The notes beneath the pieces were generated by a model. That model was not told where the DNA came from and ran no database searches. It worked only from the letters and a program-made list of their open reading frames with translations. A stretch of 64,000 bases of DNA. Origin: Capillidium heterosporum (taxonomy: Eukaryota > Entomophthoromycota > Entomophthoromycetes > Entomophthorales > Capillidiaceae). The translations under genes and the position numbers were made by a program. Of this stretch, positions 35,223 to 47,977 are shown piece after piece (the first letter of the stretch is position 1; the number at the start of each line of letters is the position of its first letter). The stretch spans positions 2,046,001 through 2,110,000 of the forward strand of contig WBMQ01000002.1 of assembly GCA_016630905.1 (NCBI GenBank), read 5' to 3'.

Positions 35223-36176
35223 ATAGAGTATCATATACTATTATTTCATAATAACCTTATTTTTGAATTTATCTTTGTAATGAAGCTTCTTATCGCTTTT
35301 TGCTTATAATTATATCAAATAGAGATATCTTGGATACAAAAAATAGCTTTTAAAATTACATATAGCTTTGTTACTGAACAGAGAAGCTTAAATATGGCTA
35401 TATCATATATATTGTTAAACTCTATTTAAAAAATTTATCCAATAAATATGTGTTATAATAGTATAGGCTTTTATTAATAAAAATCCAATAGCTAACATAG
35501 TACATACTAAGTATACTACCAGCTCTCAATCTTAGCTATATCCTTAAAGAATTCTTCAAAAAGATATCCAAATTTAAAAAGCCTTTATAACTAGTATAAT
35601 ATAGAAAAAGTAATTTAATATGCATATTTGGTACCCATGTTCGTGTTTATTGAATCTAGTTTGATTTCTCTATGCCTGAGTGAAAAAGTAGTATATTTTG
35701 ACCCTTTATATTTCTATAGATTTGAACAAGTCTATTCTAAATTTGCATTCCAATATCTGCTATGCCAAAATTTGAGCAATTGTTCTCAAAATATAAATCT
35801 AGAATCAACTTCGCAAGTTGAGTTTCGCAGCTTGTTAAAAAGGCTGTATTGGCTCACCTTTGTACAGGCCGACTTGAAATACAAAAGGCTACTGAGTACA
35901 ATTTGAATGTACAGCAATAGTTGTTGCATTTAAAAACTGCATTACTAATATCAAAGGTATTTTAGTAAACCAAAAACTGAAAATTATCTCCATCTCCAGC
36001 TTTTCACCTTGCCATTCAACTCCATTTCTAAATTATGGGCAGAGAAATAGCAAGTTAAATTGAAACCTATATGTATATCATCATCAAAACGTGGAATGAA
36101 TAGTATAAAGCCAGTAAATAGAAGCAAGAGCTACTGTTTTTATAAATCTAAACGATAAACGTACTGCAATTCAAAG
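35223..36176. other. Upstream region of methyltransferase copy 4
   Basis: No supported gene; a 92-codon frame at 35628-35906 has no recognisable features. TATAAAG at 36104-36110. Confidence 0.5.
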
Positions 36177-37312
36177 ATGTCTCCCATCTCAATTAACAAA
36201 ACCTACTCTGAGAAGCAGGATGCCAAAGTATCCAGTAAGCCAATCTTATATTCTAAAGTAACTTACCGATTCCTTAGTTTCAAAGCCGATGGAGGATTAC
36301 AATAACCGCTCCAAGTTTCAGAGACTTTACAATTTGGAAGCATACTCGATCATCAGGGAGCTCGGTAAGATAAAACTTCATTAGCTAAGCTTACTCACAT
36401 TCTCTAGATTCTTTTAAAAGGCTTATTCAAACCAACAAGACTGAGCTCACTTTAGTTGACTTTGGCTGTAGCCATGGATACAACACCATAGTTCTCTTCA
36501 AAAAGGTGCTATTCGATCCTAAAGTTCCAATAACATTGAGAGACACTACAATGTCTACCTCAACGATCTTCCATCCAACGATTTTAATCAAGTCTTTAAA
36601 TGCTTTGAACGATTCCAATACCTCCTACAACTACCTCCCTCAGTTTTGCCAAGGTAGCAAGTCCAAAGTCACCACTTTCGTCAACGGGAGCTCCTTCTAC
36701 GAGTGTATAATGCCCCGAAGCTCTATAGACTTTGCCACCTCCTTCTTCACCCTCCACTGGATGCCTTACGCCCCACCTCTATCTAAATCTATAATAGCTA
36801 ACAATCCTGATGTCACAAAAGATGAAGTTGAACAGTACAAAGAGATCGCCAATCAAGCGCTGATCACCTTCTTGAGGCAGCGGGCCTTGGAACTCAAATC
36901 AGGTGGTATATTAGCAGTAAACATCCTAGATTTCACCCAGCTCTCCTATCACATCAACACAAAGTGGCAAGAGTTTGTTTCCAAAAAGCACCTCGACCAC
37001 AAAGACTTCAAAGGACTAGTTATCCCTGGGTACTGGCGTAATCGAGATGCCATCAGTCATGCGTTGATGGAAATGGACAAGCACTTCAAGGTAGTTTACA
37101 ACCAAGCTCTACCAGATACTGGTACCTATTTTGATGGAAAATCATTACATGCCGCTTCATACCACGGGTTTCTAGATAACTTGAGGAAACTCGATTATTT
37201 TAGTAGGGAGGAGGATTTAATTGCATTTACGGATGAGTTTATGGATCTGATGTGTGGTAGTATCCCCAAACTTGAAATGTACTGCTATCTAGTCGTATTG
37301 GAACGTCTCTGA
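36177..37312 (+). CDS. SABATH-family carboxyl methyltransferase, copy 4, with an out-of-frame block
   Basis: Exons 36177-36234, 36278-36364, 36408-37312; open for 349 residues. MEDYNNRSKFQRL, LVDFGCSHGYNT, FVNGSSFYECIMP, SFFTLHWMP and the C-terminal LERL are present. Between 36518 and 36606 the open frame does not match the family: the YLNDLPSNDFNQVF segment is instead encoded in another frame. Three surplus bases (a C at 36518-36519, an A at 36521-36523 and a T at 36604-36606) shift the frame and restore it, so the gene stays open but about 30 residues, including a conserved SAM/substrate motif, are scrambled. It may therefore be inactive, or carry sequencing errors. Sister of copy 5 (shared NNPDVTKDE). 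Confidence 0.8.
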
Positions 37313-38244
37313 ATAAAGCTATTTGGACTATGGTCTTATAAGTTTGCTAATTTGATCTATTTAGCTTGGTTGAGTAAAGTTTTATCAACCTTCATTTACA
37401 TTCGAATCAATAACATATCTCATGTATATCAGGCGATTGAACTGAACGTTGTGTATAGCTTAGACCTTTTTGATATCAGCAAAACCTAATTACTAAAAAC
37501 TGTTCAAGAATTACCATATAATGATAGCTGTTTTGTTTAAGGTTTAAGCTTTATTTCAAACAATCCCACTAGTAGTAGTTGAATTTCAATAGAAAATTTT
37601 AAACTGATACAAAAGCATATATGGTGTATAGGGTTGGTACCTGTCTTTATGGCAATTACGTCCAGTTTGAGTTATAAAGGGTTGAAGAGTCTTCAAAAAT
37701 AGGTAGTATTAAGACTAGTAGCTAGAACTTTGTACTAGAAACAGCAATCCTTGCTTGTAATGGAGACCACTAGCCAGTTTCATACCCCAAAACATCAATA
37801 TTGCCCGCTTCAAACTCTACAATATAACAATATTGGTAGGCCAACATCCAACACAATCACTATGAATCAATTCTTCACTATTCAATCTATTCGAAATAAC
37901 ATATTTATCTGATTTTATAGTTGGGATTTACATATACTCCAGTATCCATAAGCATAAATTAGGTAATGTACTATTTTAATTTCTAAATAGACATGCTTCA
38001 AAAGTGGCTAAATGTATCTTGGAAAACATGATGTCGAAAGCCGAAACTAATAGTTGTCTCCAACTTTCCATCCTGCATTATCCATCATCGTAATTTAATT
38101 CTAGTGGAGAAGCATCCGTACAATATAGAACTCATTTATGTATACTGCCTATTTATCTGGAATGAATGGTATAAAAGCAGATCGACCGAAACAGTACCCA
38201 CTACCTTCATGAAAATAAATTTTCCGATTTAATACCGTTCAAAG
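37313..38244. other. Upstream region of methyltransferase copy 5
   Basis: AT-rich; no coding frame. TATAAAAG at 38170-38177. Confidence 0.5.
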
Positions 38245-39381
38245 ATGGCACCTATTACAGTTACAAAACCTCACTTGGAGGACAAAGGTACCAAGGGTTC
38301 CGGTAATTTACTTGTACATTCAAAGGTAACTTATCTTTTATGTTAGTTTCGAAGCCGATGGAGGATTACAACAACAAATCCCAATTCCAGAGGCTCAGTA
38401 ACCTAGAAGCGTACTCCATTTTGAGGGAGCTCGGTAAAGTCACATCTATCCAAGTAAACTAATTGTATTCTCTTAGATTCTTTCAAGAAGTTGATGAATA
38501 CTAAAAAGTCCGAACTTGTATTAGTTGACTTTGGTTGTAGTCACGGATACAACACAATAGTTCTTTTCAAAAAGGTACTATCCGACTTATGTTCAACCAA
38601 GATATCAAGGTCTTATCAAATCTACCTCAACGATCTACCCTCTAACGACTTCAACCAAGTATTTAAATGTCTAAATGACCCTGATGCTTCTTACAACTAC
38701 CTTCCTCATTTTTTACTTGATAGTAACTCCAAAGTCACCACTTTCGTCAACGGGAATTCCTTCTACGAGCGTATAATGCCCCAAAGCTCCATAGACTTTG
38801 CCACCTCCTTCTTCACCCTCCACTGGATGCCTTACGCTCCACCTCTGTCCAAATCTATAGTAGCCAACAACCCTGATGTCACAAAAGACGAAGCTGCCGA
38901 ATACCGAAGCATCGCTAGCCAATCACTGACTACCTTCCTACAACACAGAGCTTACGAGTTGAGATCAAGTGGGATATTGGCCTTCATAATTGTAAACTAT
39001 CCCAATTTCTCCCAATATGTCAATACGACTTGGCAAAAGTTCGTTTTGCAAAAGAATCTCAACCACCAAGATTTCAAGGAGCTGGCCATCCCATTCTACA
39101 ACCGCAGCCCCGATGAAGCTTTACAAGCTTTAAAGGAAGTGGAGGATTCCTTCAAGGTAGTTTACAATCAACCTCTATCCGATACTGGCATGCATTTCGA
39201 TAGCGATTCCTTAAAAAGTGTCTTTTACAACTGTTTGGTAGATAATTTGAGGGCATTGCAATGCTTTTCTAAGGATGGTGAAGGCGCAGTTAAATTTACT
39301 GATGAGTTTCTGGACCTATTGTGTACAGATTATCCCGATTTCAAAGGAGATTGTATTTTAATTGTAGTTGAACGTCTGTAG
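38245..39381 (+). CDS. SABATH-family carboxyl methyltransferase, copy 5
   Basis: Exons 38245-38302, 38347-38433, 38477-39381; 349 residues, one codon longer than copies 1-3 near the C-terminus. All motifs are intact: MEDYNNKSQFQRL, LVDFGCSHGYNT, YLNDLPSNDFNQVF, FVNGNSFYERIMP, SFFTLHWMP, LRSSGILAFIIV, VVVERL. HWMP replaces HWLP, as in copy 4. Last gene of the + oriented series; the housekeeping block begins 370 bp downstream. Probably functional; substrate unknown. Confidence 0.9.
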
Positions 39382-39748
39382 AGATATATATTTATATAGG
39401 ATTTGTTATCCAGTTGCTCACTCCAATTCGGTAGGGTTAACTTGATGAAAATAAATTCCAGTAACCTTTGCTTATATTTGAGTTGAATAACATAGCTCTG
39501 GCATATCACATATATATCGTTATAAGGTTTATATATGGTAGACAGTCTTTTAGTTCGCATACAAGCTAGAATTCCAACTCTAGCTTATCATGACTAACTT
39601 TGGGTCACGTTTTTCTTTACAAAAGTTATCCCCACAATCATCAGTTTAGGATAAAAGATGAGGTCACCACAAAGATCCTAGCTCCAGTTACAAAGCATTA
39701 CAAACTGAAATAGAAACCTTCTCTGTATTGCAAGCCTACAACCAAAAA
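39382..39748. other. Boundary between methyltransferase array and housekeeping block
   Basis: AT-rich 3' flank of copy 5 and 5' region of the citrate carrier gene. Nothing else seen. Confidence 0.5.
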
Positions 39749-40875
39749 ATGAAGGACAAGCCTACCCACCACTCCGTCTACAACTCATTGATAGCAGGGG
39801 CTGTAGCTGGTGCCATAGAAGCAACCATAACTTACCCAACTGAATACGTAAAGACCCAGTTACAACTACCTAACGCCCACCAAGTATTTTACAAACAACC
39901 TAAAGTCATTCTCACTAACTCTATTTTTAAAATAGAGATTTACAGGTCCAATAGACTGTCTCATAAAGACGGTAAGAGGCAAGGAGGGTGTACTAGGGTT
40001 ATACCGTGGAGTCAGTGCCATGGTCCTAGGTACTGCTTTGAAAGCTGGGGTACGTTTTTTAGTTTACGATGACATACGTGCCAAGCTATCGAGGAGTGAT
40101 AATGAAATAGTCAACTTATTGCTGCCTACCAACTTTACCAAGACAATTGCTGCTGGGCTGGGAGCTGGTATCATGGAAGCATTGTTGGTGGTTACTCCAA
40201 CTGAAACTATAAAGTAAGCATTTGGCACTTTTTATCTTTAAAGCACCGGGCTAACATGAAGTGCTTAATTTTATAGGACCAAGTTAATTCAAGACCGCAA
40301 CAGTTTGAATCCAAAGTACAAAGGATTGGTGAATGGTAACTTTTGAATACATATTTTTAGTAGAATGCTAGCTCTAAACATAAAAACCAACTTAGGTGTA
40401 AAGTTAATCGTAAAAGAAGAAGGACTGCACGGTATATATAGGGGGGTAGTCCCTGTAGTTTTACGACAAGGTGCAAATTCAGCAATACGGCTTACGGTTT
40501 ACCAACAACTTAAAGATTTTTTGTTGAAGAAGCAGGAGACTAAACAGTTGAACCCCATAATTACCTTCGGGCTAGGTATGGTTGCTGGTACGATAACTGT
40601 GTACTCGACAATGCCTATCGACGTCGTCAAGACCAAGATGCAAGCCAAGGGATTGGAATCTCCCTACAAGAGTTCGTTGGGATGTTTAATGCATACAGTT
40701 AGAAGCGATGGCGTATGGGCGTTGTGGAAAGGGGCTACTCCTAGGTTATCGAGGCTGATCGTAAGTTTTTTATGATTAGAGTTGCATTTGCTAACTCTTT
40801 TATTTTAAATAGTTTTCTGGTGGTATCGTGTTCACTGTTTATGAGCAGGTTATGGGATTATTAAGCAAATTTTAA
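39749..40875 (+). CDS. CTP1: Mitochondrial tricarboxylate (citrate) carrier
   Basis: Five exons: 39749-39883, 39936-40213, 40277-40335, 40396-40760, 40813-40875; 299 residues, the usual length. Three mitochondrial carrier repeats are visible, each with P-x-[DE]-x-[VIT]-[KR]: TYPTEYVKTQLQL (repeat 1), VTPTETIKTKLIQD (repeat 2) and TMPIDVVKTKMQAKG (repeat 3). The phrases LYRGVSAMVLG, ALKAGVRFLVYD and the ETIKTKLIQD site are characteristic of the citrate transport protein, which exchanges citrate for malate across the inner membrane. The third intron acceptor was set at CTTAG 40395 because it joins NG to VKLIVKEEG in frame; the earlier TTTTTAG gives stop codons. Confidence 0.93.
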
Positions 40876-40967
40876 ATGAAAAATCCGTTAGTTTTAATAA
40901 AAATACAGATAAACATGGCAAATATATATCAATTGTAACCCTTTATTAAACTTTAAAATAAAAACTT

Positions 40968-41888
40968 CTACTTCTCCTTAGGTTCAAGTTTAGGTATTTG
41001 AGGTACCTCAGTCGTAGTAACTAAAAAGCTAGTGATAGCCGATTGAGCAATAACGTAGAATGCTGGACCCACAACCGGTATAGAAATGGCCAAATAATAC
41101 CCAATTGTAAACCCAAACAGCAGCCAGCCTTTACCTTTGAAGAACTTTTGCCGTTCCCTGTATCCATACCCCAATCTATTGAAATAAGGTTCCAAAAGTT
41201 CACGACCTAAAGCACGGCAGTCTAAGATAGTGCGTAACAATAAAACGGTAACTGGTTTAAAGTTGGGTACCAGCAGGTTAGCTAGGGCTAAACTTACCGC
41301 CAACTTTATGCCTACGATCTTGTAGCACAGGTAGAAGGAAGCTAAAGGGATGGCTAGGTGGCCTACCTTGGGTAATAAACTACACATATATATAACAAAA
41401 TAATTTAACATGCGTTGGAAGAACCTTTTGAACGAATATTGCAATTCAGACCAGTAATCTAGTTGGTAGTCCACTTTTAACAAAGCATCGTGGAACTCGG
41501 GGTTCAAGCTGTGCAACGAAACCAAAAAGATATTGTTCATGGGGTAAGGATACACATAACGTATCAAAAACAACAAGTTGAAAGGCAAGGACCAAATGCC
41601 ATCACTAATTAACTTCATAAAGTACGTCGTCCATAGGTCTACTTGGTGACTACTCAAGTCGGTGAACAACGATATCAAGAACAGCAAAATTTTTATAATG
41701 GTTAGAGGTAGGTAGATTAAAATGTAGGCAAGGAGATGGAGAATTAGGACACTTACAATTAAGAAGACGGTGGATTTGTAGAGATACCGTAAAATCTTTC
41801 CTCTAGTTAAACTTTGAGCCAAACTTAGGTAGCTTAGGGTAAGTCCCTTTTGGATGTTGTTGATAGCACGTACGAAACCTTCCAACAT
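40968..41888 (-). CDS. EI24-domain membrane protein (outer spore wall Rrt8/Lds-like)
   Basis: Single exon, 306 residues from the ATG at 41888 (MLEGFVRAINNIQKGLTLSY). Six or so hydrophobic segments and an amphipathic centre with FIRYVYPYPMNNIFLVSLHSLNPE fit the EI24 superfamily, which in yeast includes Rrt8, Lds1 and Lds2 of lipid droplets and the outer spore wall. The C-terminal half has a FTIGYYLAISIPVVGPAFYVIAQ-like helix pair with the GP turn seen in the family. The role is probably in lipid droplets or ER membranes. It ends 92 bp from the end of the convergent carrier gene. The upstream frame continues to 41933 without ATG. Confidence 0.75.
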   Translation of the reverse strand: MLEGFVRAINNIQKGLTLSYLSLAQSLTRGKILRYLYKSTVFLIVSVLILHLLAYILIYLPLTIIKILLFLISLFTDLSSHQVDLWTTYFMKLISDGIWSLPFNLLFLIRYVYPYPMNNIFLVSLHSLNPEFHDALLKVDYQLDYWSELQYSFKRFFQRMLNYFVIYMCSLLPKVGHLAIPLASFYLCYKIVGIKLAVSLALANLLVPNFKPVTVLLLRTILDCRALGRELLEPYFNRLGYGYRERQKFFKGKGWLLFGFTIGYYLAISIPVVGPAFYVIAQSAITSFLVTTTEVPQIPKLEPKEK

Positions 41889-42256
41889 ACTTGTAAAATA
41901 AACTCTTGATGAACTTGAAAAGGATTTTTCCAAACCTTATCAACATCCAAAACCCTGTTAAACTTCGAGCTGTCATGAAATCATAACACATAGCTTTATT
42001 GATTGAACTTTGAGAAATGTTAAAGAATAGGAGTTTTACTTATAATAAATTCGCATTAATTTTGAAGTTTCCCAATCCTTGATTTAAGAAGTGTAGCTTT
42101 AGTTCAAGTACCTTGGATTTTGTCAAGTGATGGAAATTGGTTGGTGGATGACGTACAACTTCATCCCATCACTTTAAAATTTTATAAAGGCTTATCAAAC
42201 CACAACTTTGTCAAATACTTCCCAACCTTTGTATTGTATTCTAACTTTTACAAAAG
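41889..42256. other. Divergent promoter region of EI24-like and HIT genes
   Basis: About 370 bp between two start codons. A TTTATAAAG stretch at 42180-42188 lies 70 bp before the HIT gene. No coding frame. Confidence 0.5.
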
Positions 42257-42791
42257 ATGTCCCACGTAGCTTCCGCGGCCGCCGACTGCCTATTCTGCAA
42301 GATCATCAAAGGAGCTATCCCATCCCAACTTATCAAGGAAACCGAAAAGAGGTAACTATCTCCCTACATCCCTAAATCCAATCTAACTTTATTTCCCCCT
42401 CCTTACAGTTATGCTTTCCTAGACATCGGTCCCTTATCCAAAGGTCACGCATTAGTTATCCCCAAGTACCATGCTGAACTCTTCCACCAACTACCTGCCG
42501 ACTCCCTAGCTGATATCTTACCTTTAGCTAAGGATGTTGCTTTAGCAATTGGGTGCAAGGACTACAACATCTTACAGGTAATAACTTTGAGTTAATTTTT
42601 TGAACTTTTGTATTAATCTTTATACAAAATAGAACAATGGAGCTATCGCCCACCAAGTAGTCAAGCATGTCCACTTCCACATCATCCCTAAGCCTAACGA
42701 GGAGGAAGGCTTGAAGGTTGGATGGCCTGCCAAGCAACCTAGCCAAGATGAGTTGAAAGCTACTTTGGAGGAGATTAAGAAGCGCTTGTAA
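42257..42791 (+). CDS. HIT-family nucleotide hydrolase (Hint/Hnt1-type)
   Basis: Exons 42257-42351, 42409-42577, 42633-42791; 140 residues. The N-terminus has CLFCKIIKGAIPS (two Cys that bind zinc in many HIT proteins), then YAFLDIGPLSKGHALVIPK. The histidine triad is HVHFHIIPKP (H-x-H-x-H-x-x) near residue 105. Hint proteins hydrolyse adenosine phosphoramidates and related AMP conjugates in the cytosol and nucleus. Length and motif spacing are typical. Intron junctions keep the frame (phases 2 and 0). Confidence 0.93.
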
Positions 42792-43656
42792 GCTTATGCT
42801 AAATTTGCCTTTCCCTTTGATGAAGTTTACTTTCATTAAATTCAATGTTACGTTTCAAAATTAGTATAAATTTAGTTAATAAACCGTTCTTAGATTTGGC
42901 CAACTATTTTAATCAAAGTAAATTTGCTTTTATTGTTTAGGTTATGAATGTCAATTGTATCCTAAAGGCATAGATAGCTTTCAAAAGAATGTTTGTTGGA
43001 TTACTTTCCATATGTCAGTAGCTAAACCCACCCAGTAATCTTACTTTTTATAAAAGATTGATCAGTAGATTACTGTCTTACGCTGTATGCTTTCTATATC
43101 AAGCATGGTCTCTAGTTTTCAAATAATTTATGTCCAAGTATATAACAAGTTTACAAACATAAATGCTCTAGCTCAATCTATCGATTTAAAAGTTTTAGTT
43201 TGCAAGTTTCTTAGGCAAGTATATAGAAGCAATCTAATGGATATTGGTTCGCTATTTTTACTGCAAGCTAATATTGAAATGTTGGTAGTGTAATAACGCG
43301 AATGGCTTGCAAAGGATAATAATAAAAAGGACAGCTAAAGTAAATGGCAAGAGATATTACCTACTAGGGATCCACTACGAATAATTAAAAGTATGTACAA
43401 GCTTACAGCGATGTAAAGTATCGTAGACCCTCCATCTCAGCTAAAGAATCCCATACTTCTACTTCCCATATCTAACTTTTGTAAGTTATTCGGTAAATCT
43501 AAATCTTAAATCTCCGTAGGCTTAAATTGATAAAACTCTGGAAAAAGTGCAACTTCTGGCTTTAAGCCAGTTTGAAATATATATAAACTAGAAGCCACCA
43601 ACTATCGCAATAAACTTTAAACTTTAATACCAAAAGCTAGAAACTGATTCCAAAAC
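42792..43656. other. No supported gene
   Basis: AT-rich intergenic sequence between convergent genes. A 68-codon frame at 43087-43293 has no domain. Confidence 0.45.
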
Positions 43657-44788
43657 CTAAGGACGAACGTAATGAACGTAGTGCAAAGTGTAGTCATCCA
43701 AGTCATAGAGAATCTTATCAGACTTGGCATATCCCTTGATGTCGGGGAGTTGAGCTGGCAAAATAATCTCGCTACTCATACTCTTGAACAAGGTGACGGT
43801 AAACTGGCTAGGTTCAAAGGCCTTGGTAACTTGGGAGATAATGTTGCCCAAGGCAAGTTGGGGTGGATTGTCTTTAGGTAAGGGCACGTTGGACTCGAAG
43901 CTGGCATAACTACAGTGGTCTTCGGGGGTGACATGGACAGTGAAGTAGCTGTCACCTTTGAGGGCGTTCATGGAGAATCCACAGGGGGTGAACAGGAAAC
44001 TGTCCTCCTTGCAGTCGGTGTAGATGTCAGAGAGACCCAACTGCTTGGCAACTAAGGCACCGCTCTCACTACCACCTTGCTGACCTTCGGCCAGATAGAC
44101 CGGCTCGACGGCTTTACGGCCCAAGCCGGTCATCAGGATTTCGATGGTGAAGTCGTCATCGATGGGCTTGACATCGGGCAAGGGTTTGGTCATGAAGAGG
44201 TACCAGTGGTCTCCGTTGGTACGGCCAATCGTGTAGGAAGCTCCAACCTCTATATATACCAGTTAAAAACGTTTAAAAAGATAAATGCTTACCGAAGTGG
44301 GTTTCGAGATATTTGACCTCATCCTTCCAGTCACTGTGAGGGTAGATCTGCTTCTCAGGGAACATGAAGGATTTACGAGAGTAGAAGACTCGGTAGGCAC
44401 GGTCAACATCCAACTTCTGCTGAGCCAATTCCAAAAGGGATGGTACAGCGTTGAGCAAGGTAGTAGTTCCACAGGTCTTCAATATGATGAGGTGGGGGTA
44501 GACGAACAACGAGGATTCCGATAAAAGGTAGGCGTCGCAGTGCTCGTTACTGATGTGGTTCAAGATCTCACAGTGGACTAGCTTGAGGACTTCGACCCAA
44601 GTTTCTTTACTTATGGTACGTAATCCAAACTTGTGGGGGGAACCTTCCAAAGGCTGGGCAGCAGTCGGCTTCAAAGAAGTAGAAGAAGGGGCGAACCAAA
44701 CCTCCAGCAGCTTTTCGGGGCCTTCGAAGCCGGTATTGAGAGATTCAGTGTCGTTTTCAAATAGAGTCTCGGTGGTGGGAGGTGGCAT
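43657..44788 (-). CDS. SPE2: S-adenosylmethionine decarboxylase proenzyme
   Basis: Exon 1 44293-44788, intron 44250-44292, exon 2 43657-44249; 362 residues. It makes decarboxylated SAM for spermidine synthesis in the cytosol. The self-cleavage site YLLSESSLFVY is in exon 1; the Ser after Glu becomes the pyruvoyl cofactor. LIILKTCGTTTLL follows at the usual distance. Exon 2 has GRTNGDHWYLF, FTPCGFSMNALKG (active-site Cys region) and VHVTPEDHCSYASFE (processing His). All residues needed for processing and catalysis appear to be present. No ATG occurs on the minus strand in the roughly 150 nt before the start, so the upstream-ORF control known from plants and animals is not seen there. Confidence 0.95.
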
Positions 44789-46009
44789 AGGTTATTGGGA
44801 TAAAGGGGTGTTAGGTGATGTCGAAGACGGTGAAAAACAAAACGGTAAAGTTAGAGCAAGGTATACTTGGTATCAGTAGCTTAATTTAGTTTACCCAGGC
44901 AACAAAATAGGTTGTAGGTAAATGCAAAAATTAAGCAATATAAGCAGAAGTTGGTAGGAAGTTCCTAGAGATATAGGTATCAGCAAATGGGTAGGTGCTA
45001 GTCTTACCTTCAAGTAGAACTTTGGTCGTTGATCAGGTGGCTGAGGGAACTAAAACTTTTTACAAAAGTTTTTTTGAGAGATAGAAGGGAATTTCCTAGT
45101 AAATTTCCAGTTGTCTTTTTATATCTACTTTTAGTTCATTCTAGATTGAAACTTTCTAGCCAACCAGCGTCAAGTAGTTCTCACCTTCAATTTTCAATGA
45201 CACCCCAAGTAAAATTTTTCTCGTATATCATTGAACAGCAGTAACTTTTTGTAAATGTATGTGGCCCGACAAACCATCTAACCAAAACTTTGAATACCGA
45301 TGCACGTCAAGTACATTAGCGTCTTAATGTACAGAATTAATCCAAGTCTGCTCATCCATTGAAGGAATAGTATACTCTTTATCTTCTCCAACTTCTACTG
45401 TTTCCAATTTAGAACGCAACTTGATCTAGATTCAAATTTAAATAGTTAAAGTTGAATTGGGTTTACTTTAGAACCAGTTTCCGTATAACTTGTTTCCATC
45501 TTATCTTATGAAGGATCATCAGTTTCAGAGATCTGATCATAGTACGCAATTTGATGAAAGACAACTGGTTTTCGACGAGTTCGGGTTCTATTTAGAAATT
45601 ATAGATGGGTTTTATACGTTCAATCGTAAAAGCTATGTACTCCTTCCGTCTATGAGGCTAGGTGTGTCTTTAGTCTTGTCAATCTGGGGAAGCATTGCTA
45701 TTTCATAAACTAATGATTGGAAAACATATTCTATATTTTCGGAAAAGAGCGAAGAGAGCTTCAACCCTTGACTACTTTTAGAAAACTGTAAAAATTCCTA
45801 CACAGCAAGCCCAATATATATAAATCCTCTGCTAATAGATGTATACGATAAAATACAGGTCCTACAAAAAACTAAATTTTAAGTTTATTCAGTACGGAAG
45901 CCAACTCATCTTCCACCTCAACTTCTCCTTCCTCAGCTTCCATCTTAAACCCTTGGATCATCGTATCCAACTCCTCCTAAAATTTTACAAAATCAATACA
46001 CATATTACA
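44789..46009. other. No supported gene
   Basis: Promoter side of the decarboxylase gene and 3' side of the sirtuin gene. Short frames (45029-45244, 45490-45708) lack domains. Confidence 0.45.
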
Positions 46010-47342
<1,333 letters not shown>

Positions 47343-47977
47343 CAAGATTTGGATGGCTGGTTCAAAAGCTTGCAAATTGACTGTTTATTGTAAAATCAGA
47401 GTAGCTTATCAAATGGAAGTAACTTAAATCAAAAATAGTGGTACTCGATTTGATCAACAAAGCATTAGCTGACGCTGTATATAAAATGGTTAGGCTGCAA
47501 ACTTATGTTTAATTGGGGCTGATATATTTTCATTCCAGTTTAATGAGTGCTTTAAGCCTACAATTCATAAATTAAAAGTGCCCTCAAATCTGAACACAAA
47601 AATTACAAGATATATACCCTCTAGTATTCCATTTATCTTTATATACGCTAGCAGTTCAAGAAATGTTCTTTATAATCCATAAAGCATTCAATTTCCAAGT
47701 AGTATAACGTCAACTTTTGTCAATTTGATTTTAATTCTGTCAATCAATAGTCAAAATTACACTTGCATTGGTAGCTATACCACTACAAACAAATCTTTAC
47801 CTTTCTCAGAAGCTTGGCCTCCACCAAAGATACATCCTTTCAAATTAAAATGACCCTTGATGTCAATTTAAATATTACATTTTTAAATAGTACGAAAATG
47901 GCAATAAAACTTTATAACTGTATATATAAAGAAAACCAAAACTATAAAACACTATTACTTATCTAAAACTCATTTAT
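47343..47977. other. Intergenic, upstream of sirtuin gene
   Basis: AT-rich. A frame continuing the first sirtuin exon upstream to 47375 has no ATG. TATATAAAAT-like boxes near 47483 could serve the sirtuin gene. Confidence 0.45.

Noticed and set aside
36506-37312. Methyltransferase copy 4 starting at the internal ATG-like codon near 36506
   Set aside because: The upstream exons 1 and 2 and the start of exon 3 match the other copies in length, splice phase and sequence.
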